Assembly: GCA_027483535.1 (NCBI GenBank)
Contig: JAIXUN010000003.1
Span: 372,001 to 436,000, forward strand
Length of the DNA stretch: 64,000 nt
DNA from: a bacterium
Lineage (GTDB): Bacteria; Armatimonadota; Fimbriimonadia; Fimbriimonadales; Fimbriimonadaceae
Direction: 5' to 3'
Below the pieces are notes generated by a model. It saw only the letters and a program-made list of their open reading frames with translations. It searched no databases and was not told the DNA's origin. A program made the translations under genes and the position numbers. Positions 42,259 through 51,844 of this stretch are shown here, in pieces. Positions within the stretch are counted from its first letter, which is position 1. Each line of letters opens with the position of its first letter.

Positions 42259-42862
42259 TTTGCAGGTACCTCATCCCCATTTTGTGGCTTTTCTCCGGGT
42301 GGAATTGAGCTCCCATCACGTTGCCTTGCTCCATCGAGCAGACAAAGTCCATGCCGTACCAACTCTTGCCCGCCACGACGCTCGGATCGGTTGGGGCGGC
42401 GTAGTAGGCGTGGACGAAATAAAATCGACACTCATCTTCCCAGTCTCGAAACATTTTGGTGTTGGGCTGAACTTCCACATCGGTCCAACCCATGTGAGGA
42501 ATCTTGAGATTGACGCCATGGTCCTCAAGGTCGGACGGGAATTTATGAGCCCAACCCTTAATCCAACCCAAACCCGGCTCGACACCTTCGTCACTTCCCT
42601 CTAGAAGGAGCTGCATCCCGAGGCAAATGCCAAGGAGGGAAGCGCCTTGATCAAAGACGGCACGATTCATCGCGTCCTCCAGCCCTCGGCTTCGGAGCTC
42701 CGTCATGCCCCGGTCGAAATGCCCGACTCCCGGGAGCAGCAACTTATCACATTCGAGAATTTCTTCAGGGGTGCTCACCAAGCGACAAGGGAGCCCAACC
42801 TTTTTGAACATGTTGAGGATCGACCCAATGTTGCCGAGACCGTATTCAATCACTCCAATCAT
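42242..42862 (-). CDS. hisH: HisH-like glutamine amidotransferase
   Basis: VIEYGLGNIGSILNMFKKVG; LLLPGVGHFDRGM; LLGICLGMQLLLEGSDEG; NVMGAQFHPEKSHKMGMRYLQN. Confidence 0.9.
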   Translation of the reverse strand: MIGVIEYGLGNIGSILNMFKKVGLPCRLVSTPEEILECDKLLLPGVGHFDRGMTELRSRGLEDAMNRAVFDQGASLLGICLGMQLLLEGSDEGVEPGLGWIKGWAHKFPSDLEDHGVNLKIPHMGWTDVEVQPNTKMFRDWEDECRFYFVHAYYAAPTDPSVVAGKSWYGMDFVCSMEQGNVMGAQFHPEKSHKMGMRYLQNVFGD

Positions 42863-44154
42863 CGTTGATCACCCACTCCCTGCTGAGCAGCGTTTAGTGG
42901 TTTGGAATTCTTGTTGAAAAAGAGAACGCCGAGAGACGCGAGCACGAGCGTCACCAGCCCGTAAATCCCTGCAGTCCGCGTTGGCCGATAGTTTGATGGA
43001 AGAACGTCGAGGGACGGCTCGTCGAGCACACTCCAGCGGGAGGGATCGGAAAGCGCCTCGGCCTTCGCTGTTTCGTATTGAGAGCGAATCTGTCTCCCGA
43101 CTTCGGTGAGAGTCGCCACTTCGTCCGACAGTCGGCTGAGTTCGGCCGCCTCGGTAGGGGCGGTGTCGGCCAGCGGTCTAAGATAATCCACCTGCCACTG
43201 AAGCAACAACACAGCGGCTTCTAACTCGCCCACTTCCGGGTCAACGCCAGAGTTGACGCTCGAAATGTACTTTTTCACCTCTTTCTGGAGGGTTTGAGTG
43301 AGGATCTTGATCTCTTGCTGGAGTTGTACGATCTCCGGCGCATCTGGTCCAAGGCTTGCGCTCTTGAGGTCTAGTTCGTGCTGTTTCCCGGTGAGTTGGA
43401 GTCGCCACTCCGCGATCTGTGGGACGCCGACTTGAAAGTCCATCGTCGCCTCAGCGCTCATCTTGGCGCGTCGGCGAGCCTCCACGAGTCGCGATTTTGC
43501 GAGGCCGAGTTCGAACTCTTTTTGTCGGAGCTGTCTTTTCACCATTTGAGCGGCAAGCAGAAAGTTCATTCCCTCGCGAGTCTGCTCTCCGGCGACCATG
43601 CTTTTCATTCCCTTTTGAAAAACGATCAGCCGTTCTTGGGCTCTCTTTTGCTCGACCCGATTGTCTTTGATGGCCTGCATCAGCGAGTTCATCTTCTGCT
43701 TCCGGCTGGAGAGAACCAACCGATCGTCGAGCTCGCTGAGCGCTTGGATGGATGCACTAATGACTTCCAGAGCTTTCGAATTGGGCTGATAGCTCATGGT
43801 GAGGATTAGCTGGTTTGCAGGCACATCGGTCTGAATCACAAGCCAGTCCCGAAGGTCTTTTCGCGAAATCCCCGTTCGCTTGACAATCAAATCCTCGGCA
43901 GATCGGCTCTTTAGGACGCCCGAGACGAGTTCAACTGGGTTTGGACCGGCCGCGGCGAAGGCGACAAGAGGGTTCGTCGGTCGTTGATCGATGTTAAAGA
44001 CTAATGCCGCCCGGGCTTCGAATGACTTCGGTCCGAAATACACCGACACAAACCCGAAAATCGCCCCAATCAGCGAGAGCCCGATGATCAAAAACTTCCT
44101 TTTCTTCAACAGCTCGAAAGCGTCATTCCGAAGGGTGCTTTCAGGCGTCGACAT
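42859..44154 (-). CDS. Wzz/chain-length determinant-like protein
   Basis: N-terminal TM FLIIGLSLIGAIFGFVSVYFGPKSFEARAALVF, long coiled-coil, C-terminal TM and PTRTAGIYGLVTLVLASLGVLFF. Confidence 0.8.
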   Translation of the reverse strand: MSTPESTLRNDAFELLKKRKFLIIGLSLIGAIFGFVSVYFGPKSFEARAALVFNIDQRPTNPLVAFAAAGPNPVELVSGVLKSRSAEDLIVKRTGISRKDLRDWLVIQTDVPANQLILTMSYQPNSKALEVISASIQALSELDDRLVLSSRKQKMNSLMQAIKDNRVEQKRAQERLIVFQKGMKSMVAGEQTREGMNFLLAAQMVKRQLRQKEFELGLAKSRLVEARRRAKMSAEATMDFQVGVPQIAEWRLQLTGKQHELDLKSASLGPDAPEIVQLQQEIKILTQTLQKEVKKYISSVNSGVDPEVGELEAAVLLLQWQVDYLRPLADTAPTEAAELSRLSDEVATLTEVGRQIRSQYETAKAEALSDPSRWSVLDEPSLDVLPSNYRPTRTAGIYGLVTLVLASLGVLFFNKNSKPLNAAQQGVGDQR

Positions 44155-45484
44155 AAGGCTCCGAATAAGGCAAAAGCGCGGGTTGGGAACCCGGTAGATT
44201 CACGGACTCTTCCTGCGCTTTGAGAGCATATCCCCAAATTGAGACAAGGGGCAATATCAGGCTATCGTAGTAAGTGTTTCCGCTCACGAGAAGGAAAATC
44301 GTAACCACAAGGGCAAACGCAGCCGTGAAGGGTGAGGATTTCCAGGGTCGCACCGAAAGCCAAGCAGATCGGAACACCAAAACCGTCATCAGGAGACCGG
44401 AAAGGACACCTCCATACAACCACGCCGAAACGATCGGGTTATGCGGCCAGCCCTCCACCCCCGCTTCGGGCGAGATCTTGCGTGTGTAGTCGAAACCTTC
44501 CCCGACCCAAAAAGTCTTAGCCGGACCATTCCATAGAATATCGATTCCTTTTGAGCCGACTTCCCCGCGAGAGTTTGCCAGCGTCTCTTGAAACGCGAAG
44601 AGGCTGTTTAACCGAATAGACACGTTTCGCAAAACGGGGTTTCCAAGTTTGTTTGGGTCCAGCCCCGCGCTCGAAACCAAACCGAGAATCGCAATGAAAA
44701 CCGCGATGAACACGGAACCCAAGACGGCATAGTCCCAACCTGTTCGCTCCGACTGAGATTTGCGTGCCACGTCGACTACCTTCCAAATGAGCCAGCCGGT
44801 GAGGCAGAGTCCGAACACCAGGATGAAGCGTCGCGAACCTGAGAGCAGAGGAAGGGGAACAATGACGAACCCAACGAGGCGCGTAAAGGTATCGAACGGT
44901 TTGGGGACCCGTTGCGAGAGATAAATCCAAGCTAGACCCCCCAAAAAGACGATCATCGCAAAGATGTTGTAGTCAGGGACGGTACTGATCCCGGGGGCAA
45001 TAATGCGACCATCCGGGCTTTTGCTGAGTGCAAGCGAGCCACTCAGTTCTGCCTGAACTTTCAGCAATCCCATGACCACAGCCGGAATGGCGACAATCGC
45101 GAAAATCGCCGCCGATGCATCGATGAGATCTTTCAAGCGTCCGATCGCAAGTAAGTGCGAGGCGGCAGCCATCATCAGCAATACAATCGGCGCGAACAAG
45201 AAGGCGGTTTCGCCCGTGGTCACCTTGTAGCTGGAAATGGAACCGGCGTAGGCGATGAAAAAGAAGGCTCCCAGATGCAGGAGAAACCCTTCTTTCATCG
45301 AGACAAACAAAACCTTATTCCGGGCTTGCACGCTTATCCAAAGTGCGCCGCCTAGGAGCCCCGCCGCCAGGAGTGTCGGCACCGGGAACAGGGGAACCCC
45401 GGTAAGTGGTCCGGCGGAACGGGCCACGATCAAAGCGAAGGCGAGGATAACCAGGTTTGCCGGCCAATCAGTCTGTTGCCTCAT
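44141..45484 (-). CDS. O-antigen polymerase/ligase-like membrane protein (Wzy-like)
   Basis: Many TM helices; EGWPHNPIVSAWLYGGVLSGLLMTVLVF resembles the polymerase/ligase periplasmic-loop region. Confidence 0.75.
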   Translation of the reverse strand: MRQQTDWPANLVILAFALIVARSAGPLTGVPLFPVPTLLAAGLLGGALWISVQARNKVLFVSMKEGFLLHLGAFFFIAYAGSISSYKVTTGETAFLFAPIVLLMMAAASHLLAIGRLKDLIDASAAIFAIVAIPAVVMGLLKVQAELSGSLALSKSPDGRIIAPGISTVPDYNIFAMIVFLGGLAWIYLSQRVPKPFDTFTRLVGFVIVPLPLLSGSRRFILVFGLCLTGWLIWKVVDVARKSQSERTGWDYAVLGSVFIAVFIAILGLVSSAGLDPNKLGNPVLRNVSIRLNSLFAFQETLANSRGEVGSKGIDILWNGPAKTFWVGEGFDYTRKISPEAGVEGWPHNPIVSAWLYGGVLSGLLMTVLVFRSAWLSVRPWKSSPFTAAFALVVTIFLLVSGNTYYDSLILPLVSIWGYALKAQEESVNLPGSQPALLPYSEPYVDA

Positions 45485-46784
45485 TCGCCTCCTGATGAAC
45501 GTTGGACGTCTCCAATCGTGCGACTCTCCAACCGATTTGGACCAAGAGGACGTACATGAGACTGTAGGCGATCGCCCACCCCATCAAGGCACCTTGGAAT
45601 CCGGCGACCTTAGCGCCTGCCCAGAGTCCCAAGAACGTTAGGCCGAGCGTGATCACGCCCCAAAACAGGTCGATGGTGGTCTTTCTTGTGAAGTAAAACA
45701 CCTGGCTCACCGGGGATCCCACAAACGCGAAAAGAGCATAAATGGAAACGATCGGTCCTAATCGGCCTGCCTCTGCCCATTTCGGTCCAAACAGCAACGG
45801 AACCAGGAACGGCATTGCCACAGCAAGCATTCCGTAGACCACGATCCCCTGGGTGGCAAGTTTGCGTACCACCTCCTTCAACACCGGACGGCAATCGCCA
45901 CCTTCCCGAAAAGCTCGTGACCCTTCGCTCATCAACCGAGCCGATTCCGGCTTGCCGAGGACACTCATCGGAATGCGAACCAGTTGGATGGCTCGCGCAT
46001 AGTGCCCTACGGCGGCCTCCCCGAATTGGGGAGTAAGAACAACGATCGGGAGTTCGCGACGCAGACCGTCTAACCAAGCCGAGGGGAGGCCATCACGCGG
46101 ATACTGTCGATACTCTTTCAAGAGGGCCCATCCCTCGCCGGGAGTGAGAGGAGAGAGTATTCCGGTGCGGAAATCCTTGTTCAGAGTGAGCAGGACCAAT
46201 AGTTGAGCCAAGCATCCCCCGAGTTCAGATATGACAAGTGGGTTGAAGAAACCTCGTTGGGGAATCAGGATGAACTTGAGGGCGACGCTGGCGAGGGTCT
46301 GAGCCGCAAGCGAGTAGGCATACTGACGATATTCACCCCTCCGGACCCAACTTTGAACCCCTGCCAAATTGATGGCGGTGATCAGCAGATACAACGGGAC
46401 CAGATACAGGTAGTTCCCGATCTCCTTCCCAAGCATCCCAACGACCTGGACACGAAAAACGAGAAAGATCAGACCCTGAATAATGGAAACGCAAACCGCC
46501 AATGAGACGCACAGGCGTAGGAGCGCAGAGGCTTCCTCATCGCTTTTTGGAACAAGGATGGCGGTTTCTAGCCGGAACATGGCGGCAGGAAGAATCAGCG
46601 AGGCCAGGCTGACCCACACCGACAAAACGCCAAACATCTCCGGCGGATAGATCCGGGAGAGGATCATTTGCGACACAAAGTTGATCGCAAGACCCACCGC
46701 CGCCACAAGGGAAAGGATCTCCGGTCCCTCGGAACGAAACATCGAGGTCGCCTTACGAACGAGGTTCTTAAGGCGACTGATCAT
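45468..46784 (-). CDS. Oligosaccharide flippase (Wzx-like)
   Basis: LVAAVGLAINFVSQMILSRIYPPEMFGVLSVWVSLASLILPAAMFRLETAILVPKSDEEASALLRL; polytopic. Confidence 0.85.
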   Translation of the reverse strand: MISRLKNLVRKATSMFRSEGPEILSLVAAVGLAINFVSQMILSRIYPPEMFGVLSVWVSLASLILPAAMFRLETAILVPKSDEEASALLRLCVSLAVCVSIIQGLIFLVFRVQVVGMLGKEIGNYLYLVPLYLLITAINLAGVQSWVRRGEYRQYAYSLAAQTLASVALKFILIPQRGFFNPLVISELGGCLAQLLVLLTLNKDFRTGILSPLTPGEGWALLKEYRQYPRDGLPSAWLDGLRRELPIVVLTPQFGEAAVGHYARAIQLVRIPMSVLGKPESARLMSEGSRAFREGGDCRPVLKEVVRKLATQGIVVYGMLAVAMPFLVPLLFGPKWAEAGRLGPIVSIYALFAFVGSPVSQVFYFTRKTTIDLFWGVITLGLTFLGLWAGAKVAGFQGALMGWAIAYSLMYVLLVQIGWRVARLETSNVHQEANEATD

Positions 46785-46830
46785 AGGCTAAGAGGTCGAT
46801 TTCCGAGCTGGATGCCTTCGACGCAAAAAA

Positions 46831-47991
46831 CTAGGCGAGAACCTCTCGCAATGCTTCGACCACACGCAGTTGCGTGCTTTGATCCATCTGAGGCCAAATC
46901 GGCAAGCTCATGACCTGCTTGCTCAGCACTTCGTTGACTTCGTAGGTCGGGTACTGGCCCGCGTAGACCGGCAATCGATCTTGGGGAATGGGGTAGTAAA
47001 CCATGCACTGCACTCCCCGCTCTTGCATCCTGGCAACAACTTCGTCTCGATCCTTGCCGGTCACTCGAACGGTGTACTGGTGGAAGACGTGTCCAGGTGT
47101 GACGTCGGGCGTGACCACTCCGGGAACATCGGCCAAGAGCTCTTTGTAAGCCGTTGCAATGGCTCGGCGAGCCTCGTTGTATCCGGCTACAAGCGGCAAC
47201 TTCAGTCGGAGAATTGCTGCCTGAACGCTGTCCAAGCGAGAGTTGTAGCCGAGGATCTCGTTGTGGTACTTCTTGATCGAACCGTGTGCTCTTAGCTTTC
47301 GACACATCTCCGCGATGGCGTCGTCGTCGGTGGTAATCAGACCGCCGTCACCGTAGCAACCCAAGTTCTTCGTTGGGAAGAAGCTGTATGCACCCACAAG
47401 GCCAACGGTGCCTGTCATCTTGCCGATATGGCCTGAAGTCGAACACTGGGCAAGGGTGCAGCCGCTGCAACCATCGTATCGAGCTCCGAAGCTTTGTGCG
47501 CAGTCCTCAATCACCTTGAGGTTGTGCTTCTGAGCGATCGCCATGATCTTGTTCATGGCGCATGGTCGTCCGAAAAGGTGGACGGGCATGATCGCCTTCG
47601 TCTTGTCGGTGATTGCCGCTTCAATCTTGTCTGGGTCGATGTTCATCGAATCCAGTTCGACGTCTACGAACACCGGCCTTGCGCCCACATTGCTGATGGA
47701 CTCGGCGCTGGCAAAGAACGAGAAAGGAGAGGTGATGACTTCATCGCCCTCGCCGATTCCGGCTGCTCGGAGCCCGATCACCAGAGCGTCGGTTCCGGAG
47801 TTCACGCCGATCGCGTGTTTAGTGCCAAGCCAAGCTGCCACCTCCGACTCGAAGTTCTTTACTTCTGGGCCAATGATGAATTGACCGCTAAAAATCACTT
47901 CCTTCAACTTCTCGTTTAACGTGGGCCAAAGTGCTTCCACTTCGGGCGTGAGGTCGAGGATCGGAATGTTCGAAGAGAGATTTGCGCTCAC
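46831..47991 (-). CDS. DegT/DnrJ/EryC1 aminotransferase, WbpE/WlbC-like
   Basis: KHAIGVNSGTDALVIGLRAAGIGEGDEVITSPFSFFASAESISNVGARPVFVDVE; FSFFPTKNLGCYGDGG. Confidence 0.92.
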   Translation of the reverse strand: MSANLSSNIPILDLTPEVEALWPTLNEKLKEVIFSGQFIIGPEVKNFESEVAAWLGTKHAIGVNSGTDALVIGLRAAGIGEGDEVITSPFSFFASAESISNVGARPVFVDVELDSMNIDPDKIEAAITDKTKAIMPVHLFGRPCAMNKIMAIAQKHNLKVIEDCAQSFGARYDGCSGCTLAQCSTSGHIGKMTGTVGLVGAYSFFPTKNLGCYGDGGLITTDDDAIAEMCRKLRAHGSIKKYHNEILGYNSRLDSVQAAILRLKLPLVAGYNEARRAIATAYKELLADVPGVVTPDVTPGHVFHQYTVRVTGKDRDEVVARMQERGVQCMVYYPIPQDRLPVYAGQYPTYEVNEVLSKQVMSLPIWPQMDQSTQLRVVEALREVLA

Positions 47992-48064
47992 TGGTACTGC
48001 ACCTCAAAAAAACGATGATTATCGCTAGGTATGCATCATACTTGATCCCGAAGGAGGGTTCCCA

Positions 48065-48694
48065 ATGTATCGAGAGTGGGGAAAGCGGGTTCTAGACTTT
48101 GTTGCAGCGGGTCTCGCGATCGTCTTCTTTTTCCCCCTGATGTTGGCAGTGTCGGCACTCTCTTACATCTATCTCGGACCCCCAGCCATCTTTCGGCAAA
48201 AGCGCCCTGGTCTCCACGGAAAAGTGTTTGAACTGGTCAAGTTTCGCACCATGCGAAACGACAAAGACGAACAGGGTCGGTTGTTACCGGACGAGGTGCG
48301 TTTGACCAAGTACGGGCGGATTCTGCGGTCCCTGAGCCTGGATGAACTCCCTCAATTGCTAAACGTGCTGAAAGGCGAAATGAGCCTGGTGGGTCCGAGA
48401 CCGTTGCTGGTGCAGTATCTCGACCGCTACACCCCCGAACAAGCTCGGCGACACGAGGTGAGGCCCGGAATCACGGGCTGGGCGCAGGTGAACGGTCGGA
48501 ACTCAGTCTCCTGGGAAGAGCGGTTTGCGCTTGATGTTTGGTACGTCGAAAATGTCTCGCTCATGCTAGATTTGCGAATCATCTTCATGACGCTGGCAAA
48601 GGTGTTTAAGCGATCGGGTGTGAGCGCCGAAGGCCATGTGACCATGCCCGAATTCATGGGTTCGGAAACCAAACTGCTCGAGGAACCGCGATGA
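48065..48694 (+). CDS. Undecaprenyl-phosphate sugar phosphotransferase (PglC/WcaJ C-terminal type)
   Basis: VFELVKFRTMRNDKDEQGRLLPDEVRLTKYGRILRSLSLDELPQLLNVLKGEMSLVGPRPLLVQYLDRYTPEQARRHEVRPGITGWAQVNGRN. Confidence 0.95.
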   Translation: MYREWGKRVLDFVAAGLAIVFFFPLMLAVSALSYIYLGPPAIFRQKRPGLHGKVFELVKFRTMRNDKDEQGRLLPDEVRLTKYGRILRSLSLDELPQLLNVLKGEMSLVGPRPLLVQYLDRYTPEQARRHEVRPGITGWAQVNGRNSVSWEERFALDVWYVENVSLMLDLRIIFMTLAKVFKRSGVSAEGHVTMPEFMGSETKLLEEPR

Positions 48695-49302
48695 CGATCT
48701 TAGGCGCGGGCGGGCACGCGAAAGTGGTCATCGCCGCTTTGCGGGCTCTCGGAATTCAGGACGTAAAGGTCCTAGACGACAACCCCGATACCTGGGGGCA
48801 GACGATTCTGGGCGTGCCCATTGCGGGCGGATTCGACCTGCTAAAACCGGGCGACAAAGCGCACATCGCCCTTGGCTCGAACGCGATAAGACAATCTCTT
48901 CACGATCGATTGGAGGGTGTGGAATGGCAAACCATCGTCCATCCCACCGCTTGGGTGTGCCCGACCGCCGTTCTTGGCCAAGGTTCTTTTGTGGCCGCCG
49001 GATCGATCGTTCAGGTCGAAGTTCAGATTGGGAAGCACGTGATTGTGAACACGGGCGCAACGATCGATCATGAGTCGATCATCGGTGATTTCGCACAGAT
49101 CGCGCCTGGCGCCCACTTGGGTGGTCGGGTTCGAATGCATGCCCGATCGTTTGTTGGGATCGGCGCCTCGGTTCACCAAGGAGCGATTCTGGAAGCCGGA
49201 TCCACCCTTGGCGGGGGTGCCTTTCTGAAAGGAACCCTGCCGGAAGGCGAAACTTGGGTGGGCGTCCCCGCAAGACGACTGGTACCCTCCACAAAAGGAT
49301 GA
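48691..49302 (+). CDS. Sugar O/N-acyltransferase, PglD-like
   Basis: MTILGAGGHAKVVIAALRALGIQDVKVLDDNP; hexapeptide repeats; TIVHPTAWVCPTAVLGQGSFVAAGSIVQVEVQIGKHVIVNTGATIDHES. Confidence 0.88.
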   Translation: MTILGAGGHAKVVIAALRALGIQDVKVLDDNPDTWGQTILGVPIAGGFDLLKPGDKAHIALGSNAIRQSLHDRLEGVEWQTIVHPTAWVCPTAVLGQGSFVAAGSIVQVEVQIGKHVIVNTGATIDHESIIGDFAQIAPGAHLGGRVRMHARSFVGIGASVHQGAILEAGSTLGGGAFLKGTLPEGETWVGVPARRLVPSTKG

Positions 49303-50477
49303 GCACTCCCGTGGAACTTGCCCCATGGCCCGTTTTTGATGAAGAGCAGATCGCAGCGGCAACGGCCGTGCTTCGGTCTGGAAAAGTCAATTACTGGACC
49401 GGTGGCGAAGGGAGGGCATTTGAGAAAGAGTTTGCAGAATGGTGCGGTGCAAAGCACGGCATTGCGGTGAGCAATGGAACCGTCAGCCTTGAGCTCATTC
49501 TCAGAGGACTGCGCCTCAAACCGGGCGATGAGGTCATTACGACGCCTCGAACCTTCGTCGCTTCCTCGAGTGCTTTTGTTTTGCATGGCGTAAAGCCCGT
49601 GTTTGCCGACATAGATCGGGAGAGCGGAAACATCACCCCGGCGACGGTTGAGTCGCTCATCGGTCCCAACACCAGGGCGATCGTGCCCGTCCACCTAGGC
49701 GGATGGCCATGCGAAATGGATCAGTTCCGGGCGTTAGCCGACCACCATCGACTGGCGATCATTGAGGACTGCGCTCAGGCTCACGGAGCAAAGATCGGCG
49801 AGAAGCATGTGGGTTCTTGGAGCGAAGCGGCTAGCTGGAGCTTCTGCCAAGACAAGATCATGACCACGGGCGGCGAAGGTGGGCTGGTGACCACGGACGA
49901 CGAGGATCTGTACAAGCGGATGTGGAGTTTGAAGGATCACGGCAAAGGGTACGACGCCGTCCACCACCGCAAACACCCGATCGGATTCCGGTGGCTACAC
50001 GAACTTTGGGGGACCAACTGGCGACTCACCGAAGTTCAATCCGCTCTCGGCCGCATCCAGCTGAAGAAGATGGCCGATTGGCACGCTCAGCGCGCCACAA
50101 ACGCTAACTTGTTCATCGATCGACTCAAGGGGGTCCCCGGACTCCGGGTTCCGGTGCCGGGTGAGGGCATCACCCATGCTTGGTATCGACTGTATGCCTA
50201 TGTTCAACCAGAGGCGTTGAAAGAGGGTTGGAGTCGAGACCGAGTCCAAGCGGCGTGCGCCGAGCAGGGATTGTCGCTCAGCATCGGTTCGTGCAGCGAA
50301 ATCTATTTGGAGAAGTGCTTCCAAACCTGCGAGATGGCGCCGAAAGAAAGACTCCCTGTCGCCAAAGAACTCGGTGAGACGTCGCTGGCGCTGCTGGTTC
50401 ACCCCGGGATCACGGGAGAGCAAATCCACCGAATCGCGGATGTTTTGGAAGCGGTCATGGTTCAAGCCGTCCGCTGA
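49299..50477 (+). CDS. DegT/DnrJ/EryC1 aminotransferase (PglE-like)
   Basis: KHGIAVSNGTVSLELILRGLRLKPGDEVITTPRTFVASSSAFVLHGVKPVFADID; SWSFCQDKIMTTGGEGGLVTT; ATGA overlap with the preceding stop. Confidence 0.9.
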   Translation: MSTPVELAPWPVFDEEQIAAATAVLRSGKVNYWTGGEGRAFEKEFAEWCGAKHGIAVSNGTVSLELILRGLRLKPGDEVITTPRTFVASSSAFVLHGVKPVFADIDRESGNITPATVESLIGPNTRAIVPVHLGGWPCEMDQFRALADHHRLAIIEDCAQAHGAKIGEKHVGSWSEAASWSFCQDKIMTTGGEGGLVTTDDEDLYKRMWSLKDHGKGYDAVHHRKHPIGFRWLHELWGTNWRLTEVQSALGRIQLKKMADWHAQRATNANLFIDRLKGVPGLRVPVPGEGITHAWYRLYAYVQPEALKEGWSRDRVQAACAEQGLSLSIGSCSEIYLEKCFQTCEMAPKERLPVAKELGETSLALLVHPGITGEQIHRIADVLEAVMVQAVR

Positions 50478-50488
50478 ACCGCGGCCTG

Positions 50489-51712
50489 CTATCGCCGTTT
50501 CGATTCGGCTACGCGTAAGAGGTTCGCCGAAATGCTTTCGGCGGTGCAGTTCTCCTCCACATAAGCCTTCCCGGCTGATCCCATTGCCTTTCGTTCCGCT
50601 GCCGAGATTCCCGCGAACCGCGCGATCGCCTCGACGAATGGACCGAACTCTCCCGTTGGAGACGAGATTCCGCCCCCAGAGAGACTGACCACACTGCCGC
50701 CTTCAGGTGCGGTGATGACACAAGGGACTCCGTAGTGCAGATACTCGGTGACCTTGTTGGGGCTCACTCCAAATCGATAGATCGGCTTGTTGTGAAACCA
50801 CTGAAGACCTCCGTCGGCATGCCGCAACACATTGCCCAGGCAGGCTCGGGGCACGCTGCCGAGCATTTGAATATTAGGGCCGAGCGTACTCGCCAGTTCG
50901 CGAAGACTCGCTTCTAAAGCTCCCGATCCGAGCACAGCGAGACCGACTTTGCCGCCCACCGCCGCAACTGCCTTCATCGTTTGGTCCACCCCGTTGGAAG
51001 GCACAAAGCCGCCCGCAAAGACGAAGAGCAGGTCCACCTGATCGCGCAACCGTTTCAGACCCTCTTCAATCTCGATGGGTAAGTCTTGGGACCACTCGAG
51101 CGGGGGAGCGATCTGAGGCGAGAACAAGAAACGATCCTCGGTGAGACCCCGCGTGGAAAGGTGATCCAGTGCGCGGGGAAGCGTGCTGACCACCAAATCC
51201 ATCTCCCGACAGGCATGATCCTCCTCGCGCTGGATGATGGGTACGAACGGGTTGATCGGCCACGTTCGAGAAAACTCCTTGATCGTCATCGGCCAGAGGT
51301 CACGGGTTTCGCGAACTGAAACCGCGCCGACCGATCGCGCCGCTTCGGTGACGGCGTGGTTTTCTAACTGGTAAACGGTGCCCGCAAGAATGAGATCGGG
51401 CTTGAACTCCATTGTGTGGCGCTTGATCGCCTCCGCACCCGACCTCCAAATGCTGAACAAAGCCCGAGTGCGTTGCAGTGTCGACCGGTAGGGCCGCACG
51501 GGTAGCAGGCGGTAATCCACTCCATTCACCTGCTCGGACCGCTCGTCAGAGGTTGGCTCTGGCGGCGACTGCATCAGGTGGCTGAATGACGCTGCGAGGA
51601 ACCGTACTTCGATGCCTTGCTTCGCCCAATGCTCGGCAAGGATGTGCGATCGGTAGATTCCGCCGTGCGATGGGGATCCTACTGCGTAATTGACCAATAG
51701 GATTCTCTTCAT
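50489..51712 (-). CDS. Glycosyltransferase family 4-like (WbuB type)
   Basis: SPSHGGIYRSHILAEHWAKQGIEVRFLAASFSHL; SPNKVTEYLHYGVPCVITAPEGGSVVSLSGGGISSPTGEFGPFVEAIARFAG. Confidence 0.8.
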   Translation of the reverse strand: MKRILLVNYAVGSPSHGGIYRSHILAEHWAKQGIEVRFLAASFSHLMQSPPEPTSDERSEQVNGVDYRLLPVRPYRSTLQRTRALFSIWRSGAEAIKRHTMEFKPDLILAGTVYQLENHAVTEAARSVGAVSVRETRDLWPMTIKEFSRTWPINPFVPIIQREEDHACREMDLVVSTLPRALDHLSTRGLTEDRFLFSPQIAPPLEWSQDLPIEIEEGLKRLRDQVDLLFVFAGGFVPSNGVDQTMKAVAAVGGKVGLAVLGSGALEASLRELASTLGPNIQMLGSVPRACLGNVLRHADGGLQWFHNKPIYRFGVSPNKVTEYLHYGVPCVITAPEGGSVVSLSGGGISSPTGEFGPFVEAIARFAGISAAERKAMGSAGKAYVEENCTAESISANLLRVAESKRR

Positions 51713-51844
51713 CGTGTGGTTGAACGTCCTCCCGAAATTATGAACATTCTCGAACGGGTGGGTTTATCAACCGAAACCCAATCTTTGTGGCAAATGTACG
51801 CTGCCGCACAACGAGACGAGGCACGCGCGGTGTAGGAATGATGC

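Noticed and set aside
41479-42862. Canonical histidine biosynthesis genes
   Set aside because: Placed between Wzz and WbpG-like genes with no other his genes; more consistent with the sugar-amidotransferase HisH2/HisF2 role, though not proven
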